NCBI GenBank assembly: GCA_963764695.1
Contig: CAVXTW010000007.1
Location: 186,001-250,000 of the forward strand
Source: DATFRY01 sp963764695
GTDB lineage: Bacteria; Myxococcota_A; Polyangia; Haliangiales; Haliangiaceae
Length of the DNA stretch: 64,000 nucleotides
Direction: 5' to 3'
Of the stretch, positions 18,467-28,500 are shown piece by piece. The position numbers and the translations under genes are program-made. Every line of letters starts with the position of its first letter. The first letter of the stretch is position 1. The notes under the pieces are model-generated. The model saw only the letters and a list, made by a program, of their open reading frames with translations. It did no database searches and had not been told where the DNA came from.

Positions 18467-21400
18467 TCACACGATGCGGCGGTAGAGCGCCTCGAGATCG
18501 CCCGCGGCCAGGCTGGTGACGCCGCCCCCGCGCAGCGCCGCCGCGGTGAGCTGCCGCTTCTCGTCCTGCAGCGTGCAGATGGCCTCCTCGAGCGTGCCCT
18601 GGGCGACAAGCTTGTAGACCATGACGTGCCGGTCCTGGCCGATGCGGTGGGCGCGGTCGGTTGCCTGGGCCTCGGCGGCCGGGTTCCACCACGGATCGTA
18701 GTGAATGACGGTGTCGGCGCGGGTCAGGTTGAGGCCGACGCCGCCCGCCTTGAGGCTGATGAGAAAGACCGCTGCGTCGCCGGCCTGGAAGCGATGAATG
18801 ACCTCGTCGCGGTCGCGGGTGGCTCCGGTCAGCACCACGGTCGAGATCCCGGCCTGCGCGCACGCCTTCTCGATCAGGCGGAGCATCGACGTGAACTGCG
18901 AGAAGACCAGGGTCGAGCGGCCGCTGTCGGCCAGCTCCTCCAGCATGGCCATCAGCCGCTCGAGCTTGGCGGAGCCCTCGACCCGGCGCGCCTCGGGGAG
19001 CTTGACCAGGCGCGGATCGCAGCAGCACTGGCGCAGCTTGAGCAGTGCGTCCAGGATCACCATCGACGAGCCCTGGATGCCCTGCCGGGCCAGCGCCTCG
19101 CCGACCCGCTCGTCGAGGCTGACCCGCAGGCTCTCGTACAGGTCGCGCTGGGCGGTGTCGAGATCGATCCGCTCGACGATCTCGGTCTTGGGCGGCAGGT
19201 CGAGCTCGACCCCCTCCTTTGTGCGGCGCAGGAGGAAGGGCCGGATGCGCCGGCGCAGGTACTCGAGCGGCGCCACCTCGCCGTACTTCTCGATCGGCCG
19301 GCGGAACATGGCCTCGAACGACGAGCGGCGGCCGAGCAGGCCGGGCATCGCGAGATCGATCTGCGACCAAAGCTCGCCCAGGTGGTTCTCGATCGGCGTG
19401 CCGGTGACGCAGATGCGGCTGCCGGCGCGGAGCGTGGCGGCCGCGCTCCTCAGCTGGGTGCTCGCGTTCTTGAGCGCCTGAGCCTCGTCGAACACGACGG
19501 TCGTCCACCCGACCTCGCGCAGGAGCTCGATGTCGCGCACGAGCGTCTGGTAGGAGGTGATGAGCAGCGGCGCACAGGTCAGCGAGGCCGCGCGATCGGC
19601 GCGGTCGGCGCCGAGGTGCACGATCGGGCGCAGGCCCGGCGTGAAGCGCGATGCCTCGCGCGCCCAGGTGCCGACCACGCTGCGCGGCGCCACCACCAGG
19701 GCCGGCGCCGCGTCGCCGAGCTGACCGTCGGCGCGCAGACCGTCGAGGAACGCGAGCACCTGCACCGTCTTGCCCAGGCCCATCTCGTCGGCCAGAAGCC
19801 CGCCGTAGCCGGCATCGTGCATGGTGCGGAGCCAGGCCAGGCCGATCCGCTGGTAGGGACGCAGGCTGCCGGCGAAATCCGTGCCCTCGTGGCGCGGTTC
19901 GAGTGCGAGCAGCGCGGCCAGTCGCTGGCCGGCAGCGGCCAGCTCGTCCGGCGCGGCGAAGCGGCCCGGAGCGTCGCCGGCGATCTCGGCCGCCACCGGC
20001 GCCGGCACCACCAGCTCGCCCGCGCGATCGAGGCCGGCGAGCTCGAGCTCGACCAGCGGGCGCAGCCATCGCTGCACCCGGTCGGCCGGGACATGCACCA
20101 GCTCGCCGTCGGGCAGGCGCAGGTTGATGCCGGCGCCGACCGGCGCGGCCGAGCCGTCCGGCCCGACGATCAGCTGGCCGTCGCGGATTGCCTGCAGGAG
20201 AACGGGCAAGAGCGGGATGGTGCGGCCGGCCACGCACACGCCGAGCTCGACCGAGAACCAGCCGCGCGAGCCGGCCACCGGGTGAAGCCGCTCGACCCAC
20301 TCGAGCCCGACCATGGGCGCCTCGTGCGGAAAGTCCGGCGCCAGCTCGCAGTCCCAGCCCTCGCCGAGCAGGATCGGCACGATCACGTGCGCGACGTGGC
20401 GCGCGTCGGCGAGCAGGGCCAGGCTGCTGGCGGGGCCGCCCCGGTTCGGCAGCCCGCCGATCAGCGACTGCAGGCGCGCGTGAAGGCGACCCTCGGCCAC
20501 CAGATCGCGAGGCCGCGGGCGGTCCGGATCCCACTCGGCCAGCGCGAACCGCTCGTCGCCGTACTGCGCCTCGCCGGTGATGTGCACCGCCGGGCCGGTG
20601 GATTCGTCGCCGGCCACGCTCGCGTGCATGCGCGGGCGCAGCGACCCGGCAGGATCCTCGTCCGGTAGAAGGGCCTCGCCGGCGTCCTGTTCAGGCCCGG
20701 TCGAGGCGGACCACAGCGGCCCGGCCGCCGGCGTCATGAGCGGGCGCAGGCTGCGCTCGACCGTCTCGCGCATGGCGGCCGGCACCGGCGGACCGGTCAT
20801 GAGCCGCTGCACCAGCTCCGCGGGCATGCCGAGGTCGAGCGGGCCGATCACGGAGGCGACCGGATCGATGTAGTGACACTCGTGGGCCGGCACGATCACG
20901 ATGTGCGAGTCCAGCCCGAGCCGGCACGCGTCCGGATCGCCGGGCGACGGCTGCCAGCGGAGCGCGTCGGTCACCGGCGGCCCGTAGGCCAGCGGCGCCG
21001 CGCGGGTGCTCTCCCAGAAGAGGTACCCGCCGGCAGCCACATCGCGCAGCAGCTCGCCGTGGACGCGGGCCAGAGGGAGCCGCACGCTGTGCGGCGCCGC
21101 GCGGGTCACCGCCCGCAGCATGGCGATCCGGCGCAGATCGTCGACCTCGACCCAGTTGGGCGGCCCGCGGCCGGGATCGCCGAGCGCGGCGATCACCGAG
21201 CCGTTGCCGAGGCCGCCGCGCTTGAGGCGCGCGCACTGCAGCGCCGTGATACCGAGGCTGCCGTCGCGCGCGTCGATCACGTAGGCGACCACGCGGTCGG
21301 CCGTGTCCGCTCCGGCCCGCCTCTCCTCGCGGCCGAAGTCGGCCAGCCAGTTGCCCACCGCCACCTGCCTGGCCGACTCGAGGCGGTGGACCGCGTGCTC

Positions 21401-21682
21401 CTCCTCGCGAGCGAACGCGACCAGCGCGGTGGCCGCCGCGTGCTTGCAGTCGCCGCCGGCCGGACACGAGCACTCACCGCGCAGGTGGCTCGTCGCGGCG
21501 GCGTAGTGGACGGTGACCACGTAGCCCTCGGTGCCGCGCACCTGCGCCACCACCGGCCAGGGCGGCGGCTTGACCAGGTGGACCCGGCCGGTGCGGGCAT
21601 AGTCGACGGCGCGCCGCACCGTGCCGGCGTCGAAGAAGGAGGCGACAAGGCGCAGCGCGGTGTCGGGGATGTCGCGGCTCAC
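18467..21682 (-). CDS. SWIM zinc-finger SNF2-family helicase-like ATPase
   Basis: A 1,071-residue protein starting at GTG 21682. The SWIM zinc finger lies at residues 71-81 (C71, C73, C79, H81). The middle has the SNF2 ATPase: Walker A DEMGLGKT near residue 637, DEAQ box near 731, and the C-terminal helicase motif QATDRAHRIGQDR near 1,020. These ATP-driven translocases remodel protein-DNA complexes; bacterial members relate to RapA and HepA, which recycle RNA polymerase, but the SWIM domain puts this in a separate group of unknown role. The function is therefore likely DNA- or RNA-polymerase-related, not proven. No partner gene can be inferred from the neighbours. Confidence 0.85.
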   Translation of the reverse strand: MSRDIPDTALRLVASFFDAGTVRRAVDYARTGRVHLVKPPPWPVVAQVRGTEGYVVTVHYAAATSHLRGECSCPAGGDCKHAAATALVAFAREEEHAVHRLESARQVAVGNWLADFGREERRAGADTADRVVAYVIDARDGSLGITALQCARLKRGGLGNGSVIAALGDPGRGPPNWVEVDDLRRIAMLRAVTRAAPHSVRLPLARVHGELLRDVAAGGYLFWESTRAAPLAYGPPVTDALRWQPSPGDPDACRLGLDSHIVIVPAHECHYIDPVASVIGPLDLGMPAELVQRLMTGPPVPAAMRETVERSLRPLMTPAAGPLWSASTGPEQDAGEALLPDEDPAGSLRPRMHASVAGDESTGPAVHITGEAQYGDERFALAEWDPDRPRPRDLVAEGRLHARLQSLIGGLPNRGGPASSLALLADARHVAHVIVPILLGEGWDCELAPDFPHEAPMVGLEWVERLHPVAGSRGWFSVELGVCVAGRTIPLLPVLLQAIRDGQLIVGPDGSAAPVGAGINLRLPDGELVHVPADRVQRWLRPLVELELAGLDRAGELVVPAPVAAEIAGDAPGRFAAPDELAAAGQRLAALLALEPRHEGTDFAGSLRPYQRIGLAWLRTMHDAGYGGLLADEMGLGKTVQVLAFLDGLRADGQLGDAAPALVVAPRSVVGTWAREASRFTPGLRPIVHLGADRADRAASLTCAPLLITSYQTLVRDIELLREVGWTTVVFDEAQALKNASTQLRSAAATLRAGSRICVTGTPIENHLGELWSQIDLAMPGLLGRRSSFEAMFRRPIEKYGEVAPLEYLRRRIRPFLLRRTKEGVELDLPPKTEIVERIDLDTAQRDLYESLRVSLDERVGEALARQGIQGSSMVILDALLKLRQCCCDPRLVKLPEARRVEGSAKLERLMAMLEELADSGRSTLVFSQFTSMLRLIEKACAQAGISTVVLTGATRDRDEVIHRFQAGDAAVFLISLKAGGVGLNLTRADTVIHYDPWWNPAAEAQATDRAHRIGQDRHVMVYKLVAQGTLEEAICTLQDEKRQLTAAALRGGGVTSLAAGDLEALYRRIV

Positions 21683-21775
21683 GAGCGGTACGAGGGCTGA
21701 CCCCGCACGTGTATAGCAGAAACGTTCCCGCACCGACCCCGGTGTGCGGCCCGGCCCGCTCGGGACCGGGCTATA

Positions 21776-22460
21776 CTGCGCGCGCTGATCCCGCCGAACA
21801 AAGCGACCGCGCAGACCTGCCGCCTCAACGTCGAGGTCCACGAGCTCGAGATCGCGCGGGGCCACGACGGGCTCCTGCGCGGGACGCCGGAGCCGGTCCT
21901 CATCCTGGCCGCGTACCTGGTCGACGCGGCCGCGGTGTGCACGCTCGGCCGGGCGCTGCACCGGTTCGCGCCGCGCGAGCCGTTCCCGTCCCGGGTGGCG
22001 CCGGATCAGGAGCTCTCGATCTCTTCCGAGATCACCCATCACGTGCCGATCCATGTCGTCCTGCTGGCCCTCGCCCTCGAGGAGGACTCGTCACGAGGCG
22101 TGCAGGCGGCCTTCGGCGCGGTCGAGCATCATGGCGCTCTCACCCTCTGGCAGTCGTCGAGCCCTGATCCGACTCCGCTGAGCATCAGTGAGATGACCGG
22201 CGACGGCGACGCGTGGCGCTACCCGGCACCTGTCCACGTGCTGTCCGCGAACAGCGACATGGCGGCGCTGTGCGACGGAGACAAGTGGATCGCGGGGGTC
22301 GCGTGGGTGACCGATCCATCGTCCAGCCCATCGGCGAGCACCTTCCGGCTGCCGTTCCAGTCCGCAGACCGGCGCAACGACTGGACCGCGCTGGTCACGG
22401 TGACGAGCTACATCGCTCTGGCCCGATCCTCGATCGACCGGCGGCTGAGCGGATCTCGCG
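21776..22460 (+). CDS. Protein of unknown function, start and end uncertain
   Basis: An open stretch of about 230 codons that reads as real coding sequence, with typical third-position bias: for example TPEPVLILAAYLVDAAAVC and ISSEITHHVPIHVVLLALAL. I recognise no family. No ATG, GTG or TTG lies upstream in frame; a CTG at 21776 or 21785 is the only candidate near the apparent start, and TATACT at 21772-21777 could be a promoter element overlapping it. The frame stays open past 22460 into the antisense of the next gene, so the real end is probably shifted: a TGA in another frame lies near 22446. Either a sequencing error or a decayed gene is possible. Confidence 0.45.
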
Positions 22461-22467
22461 AGAGCTG

Positions 22468-23199
22468 CTACTTGCCGCAGCTCTGGCTGCCGGCGCAGTC
22501 GAACTGGAAGCTGCCGGCGACCTTGATGTTGCGCTTGCTGCCGAAGCGCTCCTCGGCGTCGAAGGCGAAGGTCCCCTCCATCCGGCTGGAGTCGAAGCGA
22601 GTGATGTCGAGCGTGCCCGGGCTCTTCACGGTGAAGTGGCCGTCGCCGGCGCTCAGCATGACGTTGAACTCGCCCGCCTTGGCGCCCCTGGTCACGACGT
22701 ATTTCTTGGGTGCCTTCGGGATGTCGGCGTACTTCGACCCCTGGCCCGGCATGAACGACGCCGACACCACCTCATCCCCGCAGTTCATGATGAGGGCGAA
22801 CAGGCGGGGGTCCTGCTTCATCCCTTCGGCCACCTTGGCGTCCCGGTCGACATTCTTGTCGCCGCCGATGCCGGCCATGGCGCGCAGCGCCGTCCTCATC
22901 TCGTCGTCGCTCAGCCAGTGGTCGGTCCCGACGCTGACCTTGCCGTCGGTAAGGGCGCGGCGGACCGGCGCCGCCGACGCGGTGACGTCCCCGGTGATGT
23001 CGATCTTGCAGCGCCCCAGCTCCTGTCCCGTCGAGGCGGCAGCCGGGCTCGCGGCGGCTCCGCCCGTGGCCGCCGGCGTCGGTTCAGACGCGCTGGCGGC
23101 GGGTCCGGTCGCGGGCCCTCCCGGCTTGTCCTCCGGCTTGCCGCACGCGCCGGCGACCACCACCACGACCACACCCACCAGGAATGGAGAAGCCTTCAT
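22468..23199 (-). CDS. Putative lipoprotein of unknown function
   Basis: A 243-residue protein beginning MKASPFLVGVVVVVVAGACG, a signal peptide ending in the lipobox VAGAC. A Pro/Ala/Gly-rich spacer (about 25-60) follows, then an alpha/beta domain with CKIDITGDV, GDKNVDRDAKVAEG and FVVTRGAKAGEFNVMLSAGDG-like elements. Two cysteines near the end (FDCAGSQSC) may form a disulfide. It is unlike anything I can name. It is divergently separated from the phosphotransferase genes and convergent with the gene at 21776-22460. Confidence 0.7.
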   Translation of the reverse strand: MKASPFLVGVVVVVVAGACGKPEDKPGGPATGPAASASEPTPAATGGAAASPAAASTGQELGRCKIDITGDVTASAAPVRRALTDGKVSVGTDHWLSDDEMRTALRAMAGIGGDKNVDRDAKVAEGMKQDPRLFALIMNCGDEVVSASFMPGQGSKYADIPKAPKKYVVTRGAKAGEFNVMLSAGDGHFTVKSPGTLDITRFDSSRMEGTFAFDAEERFGSKRNIKVAGSFQFDCAGSQSCGK

Positions 23200-23274
23200 C
23201 GGCGTTGGTACGGCCCCGGTCGGAGCGCCCTTCCTCTGATTCGCCGGCGCGCGCCGACGATGGGCGGCCCGTGG

Positions 23275-24165
23275 TCATCCGGCCATGATGCGCTGCAAGG
23301 TGTGCCGGCCCATCCGGCTCATCGCCGGGTTGCTGTCCGCGTAGTACCAGGCCGCTCCCATCGCCTGTTCGAAGGCCCACGCCTTGCCGCGCTCCCATTC
23401 GAGGTCGGCGCACCCCAGATCCTCGCGCAGCACCTGACGCGGTCCAGCCTCGAGCAGATGCCAGGCCGCCACCAGATCGAGCGCAGGGTCGGCCGGTCCC
23501 AGGCCGCCGACGTCGAGGATCCCGGCCAGGCGCCCGTCGGACACTAGCAGGTTGCCGGGAATCAGGTCGCCGTGCGTCATCACGTCGGCAGAGCCGCGCG
23601 GCAGGCTCCGCATGACCGCCCACGTGCGACGGAGCCGCGGAACATCCAGGAGCTGTTCGCTGCGCCCGAAGCAGGTCTCCATCCACCCGTCGTGGGATTG
23701 CAGATCGCCTCCCCGACCCCGGCCGCTGAACGTCCGGCCGCGCGTGTCGATCGCGCGAATGCTGCCGATGAGCTCGGCCAGGTCGTGGGCAAACGCGACC
23801 GACTCGCCGGGGTCGTCGTCGGTGGCCACGACGCCGGGCAACCAGGTCTGCACCGACCACGGAAGCGGATACCCCGCTCCGGGCTCACCGATGGCGACCG
23901 GCTCGGGGGTGGCGAACGTCGTGCGCCCCAGCAGCTCGCGGCCGCTCTCCGCTTCCGACTCCAGCCAGCGCCGCGTCGAGTCGCTGTCTCCGGGCTCGAG
24001 AGGAAACCGGGCCGCGAGCCGGTCTCCGATGCGAAAGATCGCATTGACGGTGCCCTGCGACCGGACGCTCTGGATCTGCATGCTCCGCCAGGCGGGAAAC
24101 TGCTCGCCCACCAGCGCCCGCACGGTCTCCAGGGACACCGTCAGCTGATTGGCATGCATCTTCAT
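23275..24165 (-). CDS. Aminoglycoside phosphotransferase-fold kinase
   Basis: A 296-residue protein of the APH/choline kinase superfamily, which phosphorylates small hydroxyl-bearing substrates using ATP. The Brenner-type catalytic motif MTHGDLIPGNLLVSD has the catalytic Asp and Asn; the metal-binding ILDVGG follows 8 residues later, in place of the more usual DFG. The N-lobe has VNAIFRIGDRLAARFPL. Start ATG 24165 is preferred to 24228. Substrate cannot be told: members include antibiotic-resistance enzymes, but also sugar and amino-acid kinases. It lies next to a divergent, broken relative at 24219, 53 bases away, so the two may be ancient duplicates. Confidence 0.7.
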   Translation of the reverse strand: MKMHANQLTVSLETVRALVGEQFPAWRSMQIQSVRSQGTVNAIFRIGDRLAARFPLEPGDSDSTRRWLESEAESGRELLGRTTFATPEPVAIGEPGAGYPLPWSVQTWLPGVVATDDDPGESVAFAHDLAELIGSIRAIDTRGRTFSGRGRGGDLQSHDGWMETCFGRSEQLLDVPRLRRTWAVMRSLPRGSADVMTHGDLIPGNLLVSDGRLAGILDVGGLGPADPALDLVAAWHLLEAGPRQVLREDLGCADLEWERGKAWAFEQAMGAAWYYADSNPAMSRMGRHTLQRIMAG

Positions 24166-24218
24166 GGCAGCATGTCGCGCATGCAGTATCGCGAAGACAG
24201 AGTACCGGAGCCGCCCGC

Positions 24219-24821
24219 ATGACGACACCGGTCCTCGAGCCTCACGTGCTCACGCCGCTCCTGGAGCGAGAATACGGCCTCCCGCCGCCCATCACCTGCG
24301 AGCTCATCCGCCGCGGCTTCAACGACCACTACCGGGTGACCGCCGGCGAGCAGAGCGCAGTCTTCCGCATCTACCTCGACGGCAAGTACTACATCTCGAG
24401 CGCCGCCGATTTCCGCTTCGAGCTGGAGCTCCTCGACCTCCTGGCGCGACGAGGCGTCTCCGTGGCCCATCCCATCCCCCGCCGCGACGGCTCGCTGCTC
24501 GGCACGACCGACAGCGAGACCGGCGGTCGCGCGTCGGCGCTCTTCACCACTGCCGCTGGCGCGCAGGTAGAGACGGTCACGCCCGAGCAGGCGCGCGCCC
24601 TCGGCGAGACGGTCGGCGCCTTTCACGTCACGGCCAACCAGTTGCGGAGCTGGCACCGGCGGGGCGGAGCGGCCAGCGCGCCGGCCGGCAGCGCTCGCCC
24701 GGTCAAGGCGAGAGGGCAGCCCCGGCCGATGTGGGGGGAGAGATGCTGCCATCCGACCAGCGCGGATGACCTGCCGGCGCTCGCGGCGGTCGCACCGGCG
24801 CACCGCCGGGGTGTGGGATGA
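24219..24821 (+). pseudogene. Truncated APH-fold phosphotransferase
   Basis: The first 135 residues match the N-lobe of APH-superfamily kinases: EREYGLPPPITCELIRRGF, NDHYRVTAGEQSAVFRIYLD, and FRFELELLDLLARRGVSVAHP. After AFHVTANQLRSWHR the sequence becomes Ala/Gly/Arg-rich with no kinase features, and the catalytic HGDxxxxN motif is absent. No frame within the next 300 bases restores it. The gene therefore looks cut by a deletion or rearrangement and is probably inactive. The reading frame stays open to 24821 only by chance. It starts at ATG 24219, in opposite orientation to the intact kinase. Confidence 0.6.
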
Positions 24822-24938
24822 ACCCGTCGCGGGCGCCTGACTCGTCGCGCTCGCGCCGATCGAAACTGCCCCATCGGTGCCAGATCGCCTCGTGGTCGCC
24901 GGGCTGTGCACCGACGCGATTCGTGTCGATCCGCCGGG

Positions 24939-25403
24939 ATGCGTCCCGGCACGCGCCTCGCAAGCCCGGGATTCGTGCGATTCGCGCAATGTACGCTGGT
25001 GGCGCTGGCCCTGCTGCTCGGTGGAGCGGGCGCGGCCCACGGCGAGATCCGGCAGCGCGCCGTGGTCGCGGCCGGCCCGCGCGGCGACGCTTCGGTGCGG
25101 GTCGGCGAGCGCGTCCTGTGGCGCGCCCCGACTCCGGGCATGCGCGTGGTGAGCGACGTCGTGTGGTCGCGCGCCGGCGATGCGGTCGCCTTCGCGACGC
25201 GAGATCGCGCCGGCCGCACGGGCCTCGTCGTCGTGATGGTGGGCGGCGACGTGCACGGCCAGGCCGTGACCTGGGCAGTCCCGCCGCGCGCGATCACTGT
25301 CCGCCGACCGGCCGTGATCTGGCTCGACGCGCGGCGCGTGGTACTCGGCGCATCGGCGCTGCAGCCGGCCCTGATCGCATCCTGGACCACGACCTCCGGC
25401 TGA
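24939..25403 (+). CDS. Small secreted protein of unknown function
   Basis: A 154-residue protein with a signal peptide (FVRFAQCTLVALALLLGGAG, then AHG). The mature part has beta-strand-like repeats (VGERVLWRAPTPGMRVVSDVVWSRAGDAVAF) that resemble WD40/TolB-like beta-propeller blades, but only a couple of blades are present. The chosen start ATG 24939 leaves a normal signal peptide; ATG 24906 would add 11 residues before it. It ends about 150 bases before the mannosidase gene and on the same strand. No function can be assigned. Confidence 0.55.
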   Translation: MRPGTRLASPGFVRFAQCTLVALALLLGGAGAAHGEIRQRAVVAAGPRGDASVRVGERVLWRAPTPGMRVVSDVVWSRAGDAVAFATRDRAGRTGLVVVMVGGDVHGQAVTWAVPPRAITVRRPAVIWLDARRVVLGASALQPALIASWTTTSG

Positions 25404-25508
25404 TCGCGATCGCGGCGCGCTTCGCCCCCCAGGGGTGGTGGCACAACCATCTTGTCGGAGGCGACCCATCGGGCGCACTCTCCTTTCCCGGTTCCTCTCG
25501 CCCGCCGG

Positions 25509-25524
25509 ATGACAACGTTGTCAT
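25509..25524. promoter_or_regulatory. Perfect 16-bp palindrome, LacI-type operator candidate
   Basis: The sequence ATGACAACGTTGTCAT is a perfect 16-bp inverted repeat with a central CG, ending 29 bases before the start codon of the GH92 mannosidase. LacI-family repressors commonly bind palindromes of this kind with a central CG. Its position suggests control of the mannosidase by sugar availability. No LacI-type regulator gene lies in this window. Confidence 0.55.
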
Positions 25525-25553
25525 CTCTCGAGGTGAGAGCGTGGAGGAAGGTC

Positions 25554-28500
25554 ATGACCCGATCACTGTCTTCCTGGTCCGCAGCTCTCCTGATCTGTGG
25601 CGCCGCAACGGTCGCCGACGTCAACACAGCGCGCGCGCAGGCGCCAGACCTGACCCAGTTCGTCAACCCGTTCATCGGCACCGACGACAGCAACTCGCCG
25701 AACCCGGTCGGGGGCGGCGCCGGCGGCAGCACGTACCCGGGTGCGGTGGTGCCGTTCGGCATGGTGCAGTTCAGTCCGGACACGCCGACCGCATCTCCGT
25801 CCGGGTATCGCTTCAGCGACACCAGCATCCAGGAGCTCAGCCTCACGCACTTCAACGGCGCCGGCTGCGCCAACAACGAGGACATCGGCATCCTGCCGGT
25901 GACCGGCAACCTGACCGCGTCGCCCGGCACAAGCTGGACCAGCTACGCCTCCGACCACAGCAAGGGGGACGAGCGCGCCGAGCCCGGCTACTACGCGGCG
26001 CGGCTGACCCGCTACTCGACCACCGCGGAGCTGAGCGCGACGACGCGCACCGGGATCGCCCGCCTCACCTTCCCCGCCTCCACGACCGCGCGCGTGCTGG
26101 TCAACACCAGCCGCAGCGCGACCGGCAACCGCAGCGGCTCCATCGCCATCAGCGGCAGCCAGATGACCGGAAGCGTCACCGCGGGCGGATTCTGCGGCTC
26201 GTCCAAGACGTTTCAGATCTTCTTCGCCATCCAGTTCGATCGGGCTCCGATCGGCATCGGCACGTGGCTGGGCGGCACCATATCGAACGGGTCGTCGAGC
26301 ACGAGCGGAGTCAATTCCGGCGGCTTCGTCACCTTCGACACCACCGGCGACCCCACCGTCGAGCTCAAGGTCGGACTGTCGTACGTCAGCGTGGCCAACG
26401 CGCTCGCCAACCTCGTCGCGGAGCAGCCGGGGTTCGACTTCGCCGGTGTGCGCACCCGCGCGGACACGGCCTGGAACACCATCCTCGGCCGCGTGCAGGT
26501 GACCGGCGGCAGCCCGAGCGACCTGCAGAAGTTCTACACGGCCCTCTACCACGTGCTGCAGAACCCGAACATCTCCAGCGACGTCAACGGCCAGTACCGC
26601 GGCTTCGACCAGGCCGTCCACACGGCCAGCCATCCGGTCTATCAGAACTACTCCGGCTGGGACATCTATCGCTCGTGGGCCGCGCTGGTCGCGCTCATCG
26701 CGCCGGTCGAGTCGACCGACATCGTCAAGTCGATGATCCTCGACGGGCAGCAGGGCGGGCTCCTGCCCAAGTGGTCGCACCAGAGCAACGAGAACTTCGT
26801 GATGACCGGCGATCCCGGTCCCATCATCGTGGCCAGCATGTACGCCTTCGGCGTGCGCAGCTTCGACACCGCGGCGGCGCTCGTCCTCATGGACAGGAGC
26901 TCCAACGGAGGGACCACGCAGGGCTCGCCGATCCGCGGCCGCCAGTCCGGCTATCTGGCCAGGCAGTACATCACCGAGGACTCATCCGATTCCCTCGAGT
27001 ACTCGGCCTCCGACTTCGCTGTGGCTCAGTTCGCCCGCGCGCTCGGCGACACCGCCAGGTACAGCACGTACATCTCCCGCGCCCAGTTCTGGCGCAACGT
27101 GTTCAGCACCGAGTCGAGCTACATCACCAGGCGCAACCCGGACGGCACGTTCCTCTTGCCGCTCGAGCCGGCCAGCGACGCCAACTACACCGAGGGAAAC
27201 GCCACCCAGTACACCTGGATGGTGACCTACAACTTCCAGGGACTCATCAACCTGATGGGCGGCCGCGCCACCGCCATCCAGCGCCTCGACCACCACTTCA
27301 GGCAGCTCAACGGCGGCCTCACCCTGCCCTTCTTCTACATCGGCAACGAGCCGGAGCACGGCGTCCCCTGGGCCTACACGTTCGCGTCGCTGCCGTCGGG
27401 CACGGCGGCGGCGGTGCGCCGGGTCATGAACGAGAGCTTCACCACCGGGCCGGGCGGGCTGCCCGGCAACGACGACCTGGGCGCGACGTCGGCCTGGTAC
27501 GTGTGGGCGGCGCTCGGCCTGTACCCGGCCACGCCGGGCGCGGACACGCTGGTCCTGCACGGCCCGCTGTTCGGCTCCGCCTCCGTCCGCCTGGCCGGCG
27601 GCAACGTGCTGCGCATCGACGGCACCGGCGCCGGCCCCTCGTCTCAGTACGTGCAGAGCGCGACCCTCAACGGCGCCGGTCTCGGGCGTCCCTGGTTGCG
27701 CTATCCCGACATCCAGAGCGGCGGGACGCTCGCCTTCCAGATGGGCGCCAGTCCGTCAACGTGGGGCACCAACCCGGCCGACGCGCCGCCCTCTTTCAAC
27801 GACGGCTTCACGCCACCGCCGCCGGCTCCCGATCTGGGCACCAACCTGGCGCTCAACAAGCCCACCTCCGGCTCTGCGGCGTGCGCGGCGTCGGAGAGCA
27901 CGAGCAAGGCGGTCGACGGGATCCTCGCCGACAACAGCAAGTTCTGCTCGCTCGCGGCGACCAAGTTCTTGCAGGTCGACCTCGGCTCGACCGCGACGGT
28001 GGGCACCGTGGTCATCAAGCACGCCGGGCTGGGCGCCGAGAGCACCGGCTGGAACACGGGCGCCTACAACGTCCAGGTGAGCACGAACGGCACCACCTTC
28101 TCGACGGTGGCCACCGTCACCGGAATGCGCTCGAGCCGCACCGTGCACCAGTTCGCTCCGGTCTCCGCGAGGTTCGTGCGCCTCAACATCACCACGCCGG
28201 CCAACAACGGCAACGGCGCCGCCCGCATCTACGAGCTCGAGGTCTACGCGGGCGCCGGCGGCCCGACCAACCTCGCCCTCAACCGGCCCGCGACCGGCTC
28301 GACCCCGTGCAACGCGAACGAGGGGCCGGCCAGGGCGGTCAACGGCAGCGTGTCGGGCGGCACCACCGACAAGTTCTGCTCGGCGGCCGGCACCAAGTTC
28401 CTCCAGGTCGATCTCGGCGCCCCCCGCTCGATCCAGTCCTTCATCGTGCGCCACGCGGGCGCCGGCGGCGAGTCGGCCACCTGGAACACGCGGGACTTCG

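Noticed and set aside
24703..24963. Short minus-strand gene after the broken phosphotransferase
   Set aside because: No homology, no ribosome site, and arginine-proline-rich composition.
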